A DNA stretch of 64,000 bases from positions 172,820-236,819 of the forward strand of contig JAJAGP010000220.1 in assembly GCA_025084515.1 (NCBI GenBank), read 5' to 3'. Source of the DNA: Ancistrus triradiatus (taxonomy: Eukaryota; Chordata; Actinopteri; Siluriformes; Loricariidae). Each line of letters starts with the position of its first letter. Positions within the stretch are counted from its first letter, which is position 1. Shown here piece by piece: positions 25,692 through 37,189 of this stretch. The translations under genes were made by a program, and so were the position numbers. Under the pieces are notes generated by a model. That model ran no database searches. It had not been told where the DNA came from and saw nothing but the letters and a program-made list of their open reading frames with translations.

Positions 25692-25858
25692 ACTGTGGTA
25701 GGCTAGTGGTTAAGGTAGTGGACTCTGGACAAGAAGGTTCAGGGTTCAAATCCCACCTCTGCCAAGCTGCCATTGAGCAAGACCCTTAAAGCACAATTGC
25801 TTGGATAGTAACAGTTGTAAGTTTCTCTGGATAAGGGCACCTAATAAATGCCTAGATG
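25692..25858 (+). repeat. tRNA-derived SINE
   Basis: Head CTGTGGTAGGCTAGTGGTTA, B box GGTTCAAATCC, tail CTCTGGATAAGGGCACCTAA. Followed after about 10 bp by an inverted partial copy. Confidence 0.85.
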
Positions 25859-25868
25859 TGCCATCATA

Positions 25869-25934
25869 CCAGAGGTGGAATATGAACCCTGGACTTTAGT
25901 CCAGTACCTTAACCTGTAGGCCACCTCAGTCCCA
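25869..25934 (-). repeat. tRNA-derived SINE, head fragment, inverted
   Basis: Complement of the SINE head (AGTACCTTAACCTGTAGGCC); with the previous copy it forms a tail-to-tail inverted pair. Confidence 0.7.
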
Positions 25935-26933
25935 GGAGGTAACTCACTCTTCATTTAGGGGGTCAGAACTGGGTCGTATTTCATGTTTCATATCCAGATA
26001 TAAGACGCATATAAAGACCAAGTGTAAATGAGGTCCTAATCTAAACCGGGTGGCTATCTGTTAAAACATGTGAAAAAAAGAAACTGAAATGTATATGTTT
26101 GGTATTTTTTGGACTGTTTGGGAATTTCCTCCAGTTCCATTAACCATCATTACAACAAGTAACATGAATTTTGAGGATGTGGGGTTAAATAGTATTGCAC
26201 TAATAATTTGATTTAAGATGCTCCTGTTAAACACATTTTATATTTTCTGGCTTCACTCAGCTTCGTTTACAGCGCAACGACCCCCCTCCGTTAAGATAAT
26301 GGTTTGATCCTTTACCCATCGTCTATAAGCAAGCGACGTCATTACCGTCCTCACAGCAGGGGTGTTGTGCTAAGTTTCCTTCTCCCTTTATTTCAGTCAT
26401 TTATTATCATTTTATACAGATAAGGGCTTTTTCTGTCTCACGTTTTCAGCATCGTTATGGGTAAATCTCATAGTTAACACAGTTTTATATATAAGTGTTT
26501 TTGTAGCTCTGAAGTACAAAAATATCTCAATTGTATATTGATACGCAGTGTGATGCTAGCTGCTGCCATGGTGGTCTTGCAGCATCAGCTCAATAAAAAT
26601 GGAATTTCGTAATAAGAATGTTTTTATTCTGCACTGTAAACTGTTTTAGGAGTATTACCATCAGTTTAATGCTCATTTCATCCTCTTAACAACATGTATT
26701 ACCAGGTAACAGCATCTTCTTGTTTCTTGGGGAAGAAAACAAAATGTGTAAATACTTGCAAAAAATATACAATCTTTTTGTTTTTAATTCCAGTCTCAGA
26801 TTTTTCCAGTTCAGTAAAAACTTTTGGAACCTGGTGGATGATCCAATCACTGTAACAACAGCTGTGTAAAGTCTTACTTCATGAGCTCTGATTTTTCATC
26901 CATGATATTTTTGCACTCTACCTGTGCAGAAGA
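25935..26933. other. intergenic DNA, nothing recognised
   Basis: AT-rich, no coding signal. Confidence 0.4.
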
Positions 26934-27106
26934 AACTGTGGTAGCGGTAGCGGTAGCGGTACTGGACTATGGACCAGAAGGTCCAGGGTTCAAATCCCAT
27001 CTCTGCCAAGCTGCCACTGTTGGGTCCTTGAGCAAGGCCCTTACCCACAATTGCTTGGATTGTAAGACGCTCTGGATAAGTGTGTCTGCTAAATGCTGTA
27101 AATGTA
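26934..27106 (+). repeat. tRNA-derived SINE with GGTAGC expansion in the head
   Basis: The head reads GTGGTAGCGGTAGCGGTAGC instead of GTGGTAGCCTAGTGG, i.e. three GGTAGC hexamers over the A-box region; B box GGTTCAAATCC and the tail are normal. Confidence 0.85.
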
Positions 27107-27207
27107 AGAAACAGGGCTTCAATACTATCATCACCCCAAGTCATGTAACACGAGCCCACAAGGTTAGGATAACATTTCTAGTATTTACATCATAAAAGGA
27201 CTCAGTT

Positions 27208-27210
<3 letters not shown>

Positions 27211-27265
<55 letters not shown>
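27211..27265. repeat. (GT)n microsatellite
   Basis: About 27 uninterrupted GT dinucleotides. Confidence 0.97.
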
Positions 27266-27268
<3 letters not shown>

Positions 27269-27427
27269 AAAGCTGTGTACAAGAATGATTTCATATGGCT
27301 TATGTACATAAATGTTAGATCAACCTTTAAGGGAAATTAATTGATATTCAGATTATAATCACTTGTTAATCACTGATTTAATGTGTTCCAATGATGTGCT
27401 TATAAACTTATCTTCATTTAAACTTTT

Positions 27428-28145
27428 TAATTTGGTCGGAATTTTTCCCTGAATTTTGTGATAGGCCCAAAAAAATTGAATGATCTGATTGGTTGGAAAT
27501 TTTTGCAGAATTTTCTGATTGGTTTGAATTTTGTGCCAAATTTTCTGATTTGTCAAATTCCAACAAATCTGGTCAAAACTGGTCGAAAACCAATCAGAAA
27601 ATTTGGCGAAAACTTCAGACCAATCAGAAAATTTGGCCAAAAAAATCAGACCAATCGGATCCTACGATTTTTTTTGACCAATCAGAAAATTCGTGGGAGA
27701 ATTCCGACCAATCGGATTGCTCGAAATTTCCACCAATCAGAAAATTTGCCAAAAAATACCAACCAATCAGATCGCTTAAAATTTCGACCAATCAGAAAAT
27801 TTGGCTGAAAATTGCGATCAGTCAGGTCGCTCGATTTTTCGCCCAATCCGAAAATAACCTGAAAAATTCTAGCCAATCAGATCGCCCAATTTTTCGACCA
27901 ATTAAAAAAAAAGGCGAAAAATTCCAACCAATCGTATTACTCGATTATTCAGCCAATCAGAAAATTCGGTGAAAAATTCTAGCCAATCAGCTTGCTTGAT
28001 TTTTCGACCAATCAAAAAAATAGGTGAAAAATTCTGACCAATCAGATCGCTCGACTTTTCGGCCAATAAGAAAATTTGGCGAAAAATTCCGACCAATCAG
28101 ATCGCTCAATTTCTTGGCCAATCAAAAAATTCGCTGAAAAACCAA
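27428..28145. repeat. CCAAT-box tandem array: 55-bp two-part satellite with an inverted left arm
   Basis: From 27590 to 28142 CCAAT-type motifs recur in direct orientation at 27590, 27620, 27651, 27678, 27708, 27733, 27763, 27788, (27818 degenerate), 27843, 27873, 27898, 27928, 27953, 27983, 28008, 28038, 28063, 28093 and 28118. Spacing settles into a strict 30/25 alternation, so the unit is 55 bp made of two related monomers: one continues AGAAAATTTGGCGAAAAATT, the other AGATCGCTCGATTTTTCG. At 27428-27570 the same monomers lie in the opposite orientation (CTGATTGG at 27486 and 27515). Long overlapping ORFs here arise because the unit is poor in stops. Motif CCAATCAG matches the NF-Y core; whether it is bound is unknown. 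Confidence 0.93.
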
Positions 28146-29424
28146 AATTCAGATCTCTCTATTTTGCCAGTAATGAGAGAATTTGGTTACTAATAAATTA
28201 ACCAGTGAACCGTGGTACAAACGGTAGGAAATGTAGCTGGTCTGAAGTCAAACATGCTGGTTTATTCACACTGGTATTACTCAGTTACCTCTGTGTGAGC
28301 AGCACTTCCTGGGAGTTTCACCACATATACGCTAGGAGAATTACAAATTGATTTGTTGGCTTGGGTGTTTTTTCACATTTTTGTTAATGGGGTAGAACGT
28401 CAAGAATACAGTCCTGTCACTGCTGCTGCTGGGCTGCTGCTGAAGGCTCAGTCATGTGATTCAATATTATTTTGTTGAGCCTCTCAAGTCTTAAAGCCCA
28501 AGTCTGATTCCAAGTCACTGACGGCAAAGTCAAAGTTGAGTCGGGTCAGAAGTCCTCTGACTTATACCCAAACAACTAGCAAATCACATAACGTTATATT
28601 TATAAATTATTGATAAAACATCTTCTGTCAGACTTTACAGTTAATTGGATTTAAAATAAGATACAAGTTCTCAGTTCACCAACATCAAGACACCTTTCTA
28701 GTATAAACAACCTGGCCATGTTTTGCTACAATGTTCACTGCTCTGCTGGTGTCTGCTCGTAACTGCTTACTAAGCTAATGAGCCAACACATTGCTTCGTC
28801 CATGGAGCCAGTGTATAAAAGTATCACATTTTTTGGACAGCCATTGTAAGAACAATTTACTCACATAATAACACTCAATTCACTCAAGCTACACACATCC
28901 TTGTGTAGCTATTAAATATTTAACCCAACATACATGAAATGTTAATAATAAATTACTGACATTTTTCGCTTTCTACACATATACAATCTTGCATCCTTAC
29001 ACTAGCTTTATAATTATTTGCTATGGTTATCCGGGTAACACGTGCTAAAATACAACTACTACATAGCCTAGCATTTGCCACATTGGTAAGATAATTTAGC
29101 TAACATGCAGGCTGTATTTGATAGCTCTCAGAAAATAAGCAGAAAATAATTAGTATTACATCCTTGTTAAAGCAAGAAGATCCACTTCAACAAGGCCGAC
29201 AAGCTATTCTGGTGATCTGGGTCAGTCATAACTGCCATAACATATTTAGAATGCTATATTTATAAATAAAAAATCCACTTTATCAGAGACCTTCTAAGGA
29301 ATGCCCATTCACAATTGGACATTCCTTGTATGGAAATAAGATACTTGAACTTGGAGTGAAGCAAAAAAACAAGGTGAACAAGGTTTCTGTGGATCGGTTT
29401 CAATGTGAATCCACATTAGAATGG
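28146..29424. other. intergenic DNA, nothing recognised
   Basis: AT-rich, no coding signal or named repeat. Confidence 0.4.
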
Positions 29425-29645
29425 GAAAATCAAGCAATCTGAGACTTTAAAAGGAGGCGTGGTCACTAGACTAGCCAGAGCCAGTATTTCAAAAACTGCC
29501 AGCGTTGTGGGGTTTCTTATGCAATGGTGTCAAGAGTACGCAGAGAATAACGTGGCCCGAGGGAAAACATCCAGAGAAAGGGGATTCTGTGGACATAAAC
29601 AAGTCGTCAAAGAAGGGGCCAGAGGAGGATGTCAAGAGTTACTGT
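29425..29645 (+). mobile_element. Tc1 family C transposon, 5' fragment
   Basis: Encodes diverged N-terminal transposase sequence: the open frame 29459-29659 includes ASISKTASVVGFLMQWCQEY and GARGGCQELLSP, matching a common fish Tc1. Truncated on both sides. Confidence 0.65.
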
Positions 29646-30130
29646 CACCAGTAAAGTAAGACCTTATTACAGGTGCCTAATCGTGCATAATGAGTGCAAT
29701 GCTACCCCCTTGTGGTCAGATTATAGAAATGTGAACCGCTGCTGCTTTCCGTCAGGCTTCAGTACCGAGTTGTGTAGGTGGGCGGTTCTATAGAATCGGT
29801 GCCATTTGGATTTAACAAAGCTTATAAAAGATACATTAAAATATTAAAACTCTGATGTGACTCCGTAACATTTACACGTTAGAGAAGGAATCCCTCGTCA
29901 TAACATAAAACGTTAATATTTTTTAATCGTTTCACATTCAACTCCATTACAGCTCTTTTGTAATTCAACTCTGAATGTTTACAATAGGCTTAAGGTCATA
30001 ATGTGGTTTAGATGTCCATTGTAAATGATCACATAACTAAATAAAATCAGGTGATGATGAACTGATTGATCATAAAACTTCGCATTTTCTAGAGGATTTT
30101 ACCTTTTAAAATTCTTCACCAAGAAAAAAG
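29646..30130. other. intergenic DNA, nothing recognised
   Basis: No supported feature. Confidence 0.4.
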
Positions 30131-30300
30131 TGTGGAGTTTTGGTCCTCCCACGGTTGCTTCCTTTTAATGTTTAGCGAGATTTATGTTTAGCCACTGTCA
30201 CCCAAGGCTTGCTCGATTTAGACTTTGGGTTGGACAGCAGAAGATAACAGAGCTGCTTTGAGACAATGCTCCGTTGTAAAAAGCGCTACAGAAATAAATC
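30131..30300 (-). repeat. interspersed repeat R3, minus-strand copy
   Basis: Contains TTTTGGTCCTCCCACGGTTG and TTTGAGACAATGCTCCGTTG followed by AAAAAGCGCTACAGAAATAA. Confidence 0.75.
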
Positions 30301-30454
30301 TGACCGGACTTTGAAGAGAGCCAAACTGAACGACAGTGCCCTCTAGTGGATACTTTTTGCTTACCATGTCTGACTACCGAATGGTAGAAATAGCTCAATC
30401 AGGTTGAGTGCGTTCGACGAATGTGCTCTTCCAGAGTAGAGCAGAACTGTTGTA

Positions 30455-30563
30455 GGACCCAACAATGGCAGCTTGGCAGATGTGGGATTTGAACCCTGGA
30501 CCTTCTGGTCCAGGGACCTTCTGGTCCAGAGTCCAATACCTTAACCGCTAGGCTACCACAGTC
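30455..30563 (-). repeat. tRNA-derived SINE, head half
   Basis: Minus-strand head with a local duplication of GGACCTTCTGGTCCAG at 30500-30530; tail missing. Confidence 0.8.
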
Positions 30564-31830
30564 TAGGCTAGGCTAAACGCTAATTTCTTCTGAAATTCCA
30601 GATTTTTTCAGAGGAAAAAATGTTTTAACGGGCATCTTAAATCAAATTAACCAAAGGGTGCCATAATACTTAACATTGTGTCCTTAAAAGCCCTGTTGTT
30701 GTAACGATGGTGACGAGCATAGGGACATTCCTAACAGTTCAAAAACAACAAACGTATACATTTCGATTTTTGTCTTCATAGTGCCTTGTAAAACATGCTG
30801 TATTTGAATTGTATTTTGATCAATGTTCTGAAGAGTTATCAGTAATATACTACTGTATCTTGGTATGTTGAATGTATTTTAAATAGCGCTACATCTGTAA
30901 AATGAAGCGGGGGGGGGGGCTATGTTAGAGGGGACAATTACTTTCTACCTAATGTGCATTGCGGGCATTAGCTCTAGTATATAATGCACTTCTGAAAAGC
31001 TCCATTAGTAGGCTATATGTGAGATATAATGTACATCATGTAGACCAAGTCAGGCTGTTCAGTCAGATCCTTACATTTATTTGTGCAAATATTGCAAAGG
31101 TCGTGTAATACAGTGGGTAAACATACACCTTTAGCATCCATGTGTACGTACTCCGATTGCATATTTTAAAAACCTGGATAATATATAACACAACCTATTC
31201 TCATACAGTCATGTCAGAAAAGCCTGACACCTGGATAACAACCATCACCTTACAGAAGCAGTGTGCTATTACTGTATACCACAACTGATCCACCAATAAC
31301 AAACAATAACTATAGATCTCTGCCATTTAAGAAACACACAAGTCATGATGATCAGCTCAATTATTACCACATACTGTGACTGTGGGGTGGTGGACATTTT
31401 CATAACCTGGTGTACACTCCTGGGTAAAAATAGGGCCAAACCCAAAACTGCAAAAACAGTTCAAACAGTTCACGAGCAGTTGGAAAATCATTCCCAGTTT
31501 GTACTTAATGTGAGACCAAATATTAAAACATGAGGCTGGTAGGCTGTGGCAGAACAACTAATCTTCTAAGACAAAAGATGCTCCAACAGTTCACTTCAGC
31601 AACCAGCAGCAATGATCAAATGATGGTACAGGTCTCAGAAGGGCATTTTCTTACTTTTTGCTGATTATATATGATCAATGATTTGTTGTTAGGGCCATTA
31701 AAAGTAATATTTTGCACATTTAGGTTGGGCCCTTTTTGCCCAGGAGTATACAATTAAAAAAACTGAACACCTCAACATACGCAGATGCTGGTAATTTCCA
31801 GCAGGGAATTTCAGGGAGTAATGGAGACTT
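30564..31830. other. intergenic DNA, nothing recognised
   Basis: AT-rich; a G-tract of ten (about 30909-30918) is the only notable simple sequence. Confidence 0.4.
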
Positions 31831-32070
31831 TACTCTCACTTTATTAGGTACACCTTGCTGTTACTGGGTTAGACCCCTTTTGCCTTCAGAACTGCCTTAG
31901 TTCTTCATGGCATAGATTCAACAACGTGCTGGAAGCATTCCCTAGAGATTTTGGTCCATATTGTCAGGGTAGAATCATGCAGTTGCTGCAGATTTATGGA
32001 CTGCCCATCCCAAAGATGCTGGATTGGATTGAGATCTGGTGACTGTGGAGGTCATTTGGGTACAGTGAGT
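31831..32070 (-). mobile_element. Tc1 family C transposon, 3' end fragment
   Basis: Starts with the CACTTTATTAGGTACACC terminus and continues with GAACTGCCTTAGTTCTTC, the complement of the 3' end of the copy at 45785-46705. Confidence 0.75.
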
Positions 32071-33570
32071 ATCAGTCATGTTCAAAGCAGTTGAACAGGT
32101 GTAAATAATACTATAGGAAATCATAGTGACATGATGTAAAGAAGAGTTGTTTTTACAGTCATGCACTTATTTGCATACAGAAGGATGGCTTGGTCCTGTC
32201 CATCCAAATAAATGCCTAAACACACCAGATGCATGAGCTGAGTTTATATACATCACTAAAGTATTCATTATAACTATTGCAGTTCAAATAAAGCCCCCTG
32301 TGTGTGAATTAAATCTCAACTGGTTTGGCACATAATGATTGATTCTAACAAAACATGTGACGCATTGAATTCTAAAGTGTGTTGAATTCAGTCCCTCGTT
32401 AGAAGGACTCAAACCCTGGTATTCAAAGTCGTATAATGGGGCGTTTTAATGCCCCAGCCTGCTATCCGAACCACTAATCTGCTACAACAAACGATGGTCA
32501 GGAGAAGAATGGAAATTAATGGTTTTTCCGAATGGTTTCTAATCTCTACCTAAACCCTGCACTCATTACTAGAAGAAACAGGTGAGGCAGTACAAAGCAT
32601 GCACGTGTGTGTAGGGTTGGGTATTGTTGATATTTCATCGATTCCGGTTCTTATTGAGTCATTTTTACATCAAGACTTATAATGGGATTAAATGGGAAGA
32701 AAACAGGGTAAAGTAAAATGACCCCTGGTTCATCATTTCAGCAGTAGAAATGACTTATGACCAGGAGAAAGTGAGAGAAGTTTGGTTTTCCTAGGTCATT
32801 GTTTAAGGACATTAAACCAATTGTTCACGTTAAGCTTTTTAGACTCTCCTGGCTAATGCAGCAGTCGCTGGAGGTTTAGATGTTTTGCCATTTTGGAACT
32901 GTGACCTCCTTTACAACAGATCACGTCTCCACACATACATTTAGCCTTTTTGGTTTCTCTAAAAGTGGAGCCAAACTTCTGATCTTCCGCTACTGATCAA
33001 TGTGCATTTGAAGCATAAAATGCATTAGTAGGAACCGATAAGTGAAACTGGTTCTTGGAATTTTGGAACCAGTTCCCATGCCCAACCCTACACGAGCCCA
33101 AACATGTTGGTACGTGATGATCGAGCCCCTGCACATTAGAGAGGCAAAGCCCTGTTCAATCCACAGCTAACAGCCAGCCAGCAGGGCCAATCATAAAATC
33201 ATCTTCACCACTATAAACTATATAACGCTGACATCACTGATGGTAAGCAGGCTTTGATTATCCAGGAACGCAAATCTTTCCATAGGTTATAATAAACAGG
33301 GCCCCATTTTACAAACATTTGAATAAAGGGGCTCAACGGTTTCTCCAGTCTACAACCTGTGCAGTTTATACGTAGGCCGATTACCAGCCCTCCCTTTCTT
33401 ACAGTAGGTGAGCTATGTGAAAACATCCGACCTGCAGGTTTTACACATCACTGTCCAAGAAATCCAAGACGACCTGTAAAATCCAGAAAGAGAACTCGAG
33501 TGCTGTGCAAGGAATGCAGATGATCCATGAAGTGAATTTTGGATCTCGGCCTTTGAGTTGTTTTTTTGGC
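32071..33570. other. intergenic DNA, nothing recognised
   Basis: No coding signal; the 32600-33080 part may be old repeat but I cannot name it. Confidence 0.4.
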
Positions 33571-33801
33571 TCATTGAGCCATGGCTACATCATGTCCTGG
33601 AGAAGCAGCAGAGCTGAAGGCGTACTTGTGTGATTGTGAGGAAGTTCGTTTGCCCTTGCTTCTGTGATGAGAGTGATGTCTATGGGACGGCACAGCCTGC
33701 TGCTCTGGAGCAGGAGAAGTCACGGCAGGAAGAGCAGCCAAGGCCTGGGACTTCGCTTGAGGACAAGACCGTGCAGCAGTCTCCAACAAACCTTTAGTAC
33801 C
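33571..33801 (-). CDS. candidate alternative last exon of zdhhc18
   Basis: A GC-richer open frame preceded by a plausible 3' splice site (pyrimidine-rich tract ending CTCAG|GGTACT at 33802) and running 76 codons to a stop at 33571. The peptide is Ala/Ser rich with a basic patch (SHRHHSHHRSKGKR). The frame is phase 0, which matches a potential donor ATG|gtaggg at 38958 inside zdhhc18 exon 8; joining them would give a 437-residue protein with a longer cytosolic tail. I do not recognise the peptide, and no transcript evidence is available. It could instead be the end of another minus-strand gene or chance. Confidence 0.38.
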   Translation of the reverse strand, partial: GTKGLLETAARSCPQAKSQALAALPAVTSPAPEQQAVPSHRHHSHHRSKGKRTSSQSHKYAFSSAASPGHDVAMAQ

Positions 33802-34202
33802 CTGAGCGCACTTATAGAGGATTAAAGAGAAAAGCAGGGAAAGGAAGAAATCGGAAACAAAAGCAGAAGAGTTTTGGGGTAAATGATATATGAGGTAGAT
33901 GTGTGAGGGAAGGGAAACAGGGACAGAGAGAAAGAGATATTAGTTCAATAGAACACACCCACCCATGGAAAAAGGGAAGAAGTCATCAACAAGGGCAGAA
34001 CTCAGTAAATCACGAGCATGTTAGTAGCAGATAGCAGCAGTAGTTTGGGAAAAACACATGCGGCTGATGAGCAATAAGGAGGTAAAGGATCAAGGAAGTT
34101 CCTTCTTTGCTATAACAGCTGAACAGTTCCATAAACTTGCCCTTACATCATGACATCAGCACCTTCTGACACTCGGTCATAGGGAAGCCTATGCGGGGCA
34201 AG

Positions 34203-34990
34203 GTATGCGTTTACATGCACTTCATAATCCAATATCTGATAAATGAAGTAGTCATGTAAACAGCATACTCCGATTTCTTAGATCAGATTAAGAAATCTGA
34301 TAAAGTTCAGTAATCGGATTTCTCAGCGCATGTATACTCTGGTTTTAAATCGGTTTCCTCAGTAACCTAACCGGATAAAGTGTAGTGCTGTAGCGGCTAG
34401 CAGAATCAAACACGGTTGCCAGGTCCAAGTATTCTAAGAAAATTTGCATTACTTTTCTTAAAAGTCAATTACAAATATTGGTAGTCATAGGTTGCAGGTT
34501 TTTCAAGCTTGTTTCTAAAGTATAGTTGTGTATTTGGGCTTAATCCCTGATCCTGTCTCTCTCTCCCTCTCCAATAATCCTGCAAGTAGATTTTGTTCAA
34601 CCTCTAAAATGAAAAGGACAATGTACACCATTAGTATTTTTAACTGATCAAGTGGTCACGCTCACATTTTAGTGAGTTTTTTTTTTTTTTAAATCTTTTG
34701 GGCTTGTTTCCATATACTGATTATTTTTCCTCGCAGGATCTGGCAACCAGACACTTTGGCAAAGCCTGTATGACCGTACATGCTTGAAAAAATTTGAATA
34801 TTCTTCATTTTCTAGGTGGTAGGAAATCTCAAAACGGGCCGGTGGCAAAGTAGAAATCCGATTAGAAATCAGAGTCATGTGAACCCGGAGGTTTCCCATT
34901 ATCTGATCACTCATGTGCATGCAAACTTATTGATTGGATTACTGACAAAATCAGATTTTCCAGTTATCGGATTAATAAGCGCACTCAACA
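34203..34990. mobile_element. non-autonomous DNA element (AATCGGATTTCTCAGCGCATG family)
   Basis: Ends resemble each other in inverted orientation: left GTTTACATGCACTTCATAAT and AGTAATCGGATTTCTCAGCG; right CATGTGCATGCAAAC, GATTGGATTACTGAC, ATCGGATTAATAAGCGCAC. A partial copy is at 39070-39310. Non-coding. Confidence 0.6.
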
Positions 34991-35082
34991 AGGATACCAA
35001 ATAAAAAAAAGACTTCTATATTAATAATGTCATGGAAATGTTCAATTTAACAAATTAAAACAGAAAACGAAGATAAATAATG

Positions 35083-35195
35083 GCAGTGGTTCAGTGGATA
35101 AGAGTTTGAATTGAAAGATTCTGAAATCCCAGCTCTGCTAAGCTGCCATTATTGGGCCCCTTGAGCAAGAACCTTAATGCTTAATGCTTTTCAAG
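35083..35195 (+). repeat. tRNA-derived SINE, diverged
   Basis: Recognisable by AAGCTGCCATTATTGGGCCC and TTGAGCAAGAACCTTAATGC; head poorly conserved. Confidence 0.55.
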
Positions 35196-35439
35196 GATTT
35201 AATATTTTTGAATGGCTTTTCCATGATCAGCACCTATGCTGGCATTGTCGCAATTTAGCTTCTGGAACCGGAAGTTCCTGAGGGCCTGGGTTCAAATCAC
35301 AGGAGGTGCAGTTATAGAACCCTCCAATGACCTGGCAGCAGGTAAATTCCAGGTTAGACTACAGAACCTGAGAACAGGATACTTTGCTTGTTTTTTTCTG
35401 ATCTGACTTGCAGGGACTCCAGAACCTATTCTCAGAGAA

Positions 35440-35875
35440 AACACCAGACGATATTCCATTCCATCGCAGGGCACCACACTGGGGACGGAACCCCCGACTG
35501 GCCTCCAGTCCCTGAGCTGTAACTAACGGTGTCGGGTGGGCTAGCATATTAGACTGCTGCACCTCCAGAGCACCATTGAAATAATTCACTAACAGTATTT
35601 CTTTATAGCTTGTTTACTGCAACACAACATTTTCAAACAATAAACAATATATTAGCAAAAGAATACACTTTTTAATGCAAAACATTCATTTTATTAGGTA
35701 CTTTCAGTAACAGCATGTTCAAACTGTTAGCTCGTGTGCCAGGCCTGCTGTGAAACTGTACAGTCACATTTAGTGTTTCCGCTGTCGCACAGTAATGAGC
35801 AAAACATACTAGAGTGCTCAGCATTCACTACGTTCACAGACTCTCCATACAGTCTAATACAGTGTATGTGAACGC
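35440..35875. other. diverged R2 fragment and unassigned DNA
   Basis: 35440-35545 has the look of an R2-type tail on the minus strand (CCATTCCATCGCAGGGCACC). The remainder to 35875 shows nothing. Confidence 0.4.
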
Positions 35876-35876
35876 A

Positions 35877-36013
35877 GTATGGTGGCTCAGTGGGCAGCAA
35901 GAAGGTCCTGTATCTGCGTGGGGTTTACTCCGGGTATTCCGGGTTCCTCCCACAGTCCAAAGACATGCACGTTAGATTAACTGTTTACACTAAATTGGCA
36001 TTGACTTGTGTAT
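35877..36013 (+). repeat. interspersed repeat R2
   Basis: GGTGGCTCAGTGGGCAGCAA, then a deletion, then GGTTCCTCCCACAGTCCAAA and GACATGCACGTTAGATTAAC. Confidence 0.75.
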
Positions 36014-36304
36014 AAATATGACTAATCTCCAAATAGCTTTGTGTAGAAGCTGTAACCTTGTGTGTGTCGCTGAAATGACCACTGATTTGATGTCAAATAA
36101 AACCAAATAAACAAAAAACATGGAATGTGTAGAACGTATAGTGAGGAGGAGACCATTTTGGACACCCAAGTTCAAGTGTCTCTGGGTAAAGCAGAAAAAA
36201 TGTGTATAAAAGTATTTTTAAAAAATGACCGGTGTTAAAATAAGCGTGTTAACGCATTTATTTTAACAGCCCTAATTTTAACATATAGCAGTTCATGGAG
36301 TATG

Positions 36305-36833
36305 AGTGACCCTGTTTACACCTTCCATCAGTATGTGCTTTCAGTATTCAGACAGATTTCATGACTGCTTGAAAAGCAAAGTGAAAAGCACACCCACGAT
36401 CCCACATTCACTGAATGTTTTGCTAAACGGAAACGAGTTTAACAATGCTGAAATGTTGTTACTGGAGCGCTTTCGTGTCCCCCTCTGGCAGGCTGGAGTT
36501 TTATTTATTGAAACATCTTCCGAGGCCAGTATGAGACAAGATTGGTTCTGTGAAGGGGGTGTGGTTATAATAACATCATCGCTTCAAATGCAAGCAGCTC
36601 AGCCATCACTCAAATGGATGACAAAACAAACTGTACTTGTCCCCCTTTTGGTTTAAAACATCCTTTTTAGGATTAAGCCATTTATGGGTCCAGCTCATTG
36701 CAACCAAACCCACCATCAAAACCATTCATGATCTCTTTGATCTGATACTCAAAGTAACGTACCTATGAGAAACGATCTCAGTACAACTCACGTTAGCTAA
36801 AACTGTTAGTGCGAGGTGTAAACAGGTCCCGTA
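36305..36833. mobile_element. MITE with short terminal inverted repeats
   Basis: Left end CCCTGTTTACACCT at 36309, right end AGGTGTAAACAGGTCCC at 36814-36830, i.e. inverted copies of a 13-15 bp repeat about 520 bp apart. Internal ORF of 116 codons is not transposase-like. Confidence 0.6.
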
Positions 36834-37189
36834 GCGCAGCTTTTAAGATATTAAAATCAATCACTATGAACATTGGTGAATGCTCATCAGTGCAAGAACC
36901 AGCATTGTGGGTTTGGTACAAGGCAACATGCAGGCTTAGCACAACCCAGGCCATGCCAGCTTATACTGTGGACCAACACCTGCGTCTTACTGACCTCCCC
37001 GTCCCACTTCCACTTCCCTTTGAATCCACACCGATTCATCAACTGGCACAGGAAAGTGCAAAATCCAGGCAATTATCCTCCTAGACATACAACCGTAGCT
37101 ATGACTGTGGTAGCAGTAATGTATCTTAAGACGACTGAGAAATAATGATGGTAATTATACCATTAGGCATAACCATTAAGACAACTAGG

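Noticed and set aside
27458..27972. Two long overlapping ORFs (116 and 159 codons) plus antisense ORFs
   Set aside because: They are translations of the 55-bp CCAAT array, open in several frames because the unit has few stops; no start context or domain.
27590..28142. CRISPR-like regular repeats
   Set aside because: Eukaryotic context, no unique spacers; the whole unit is repeated.
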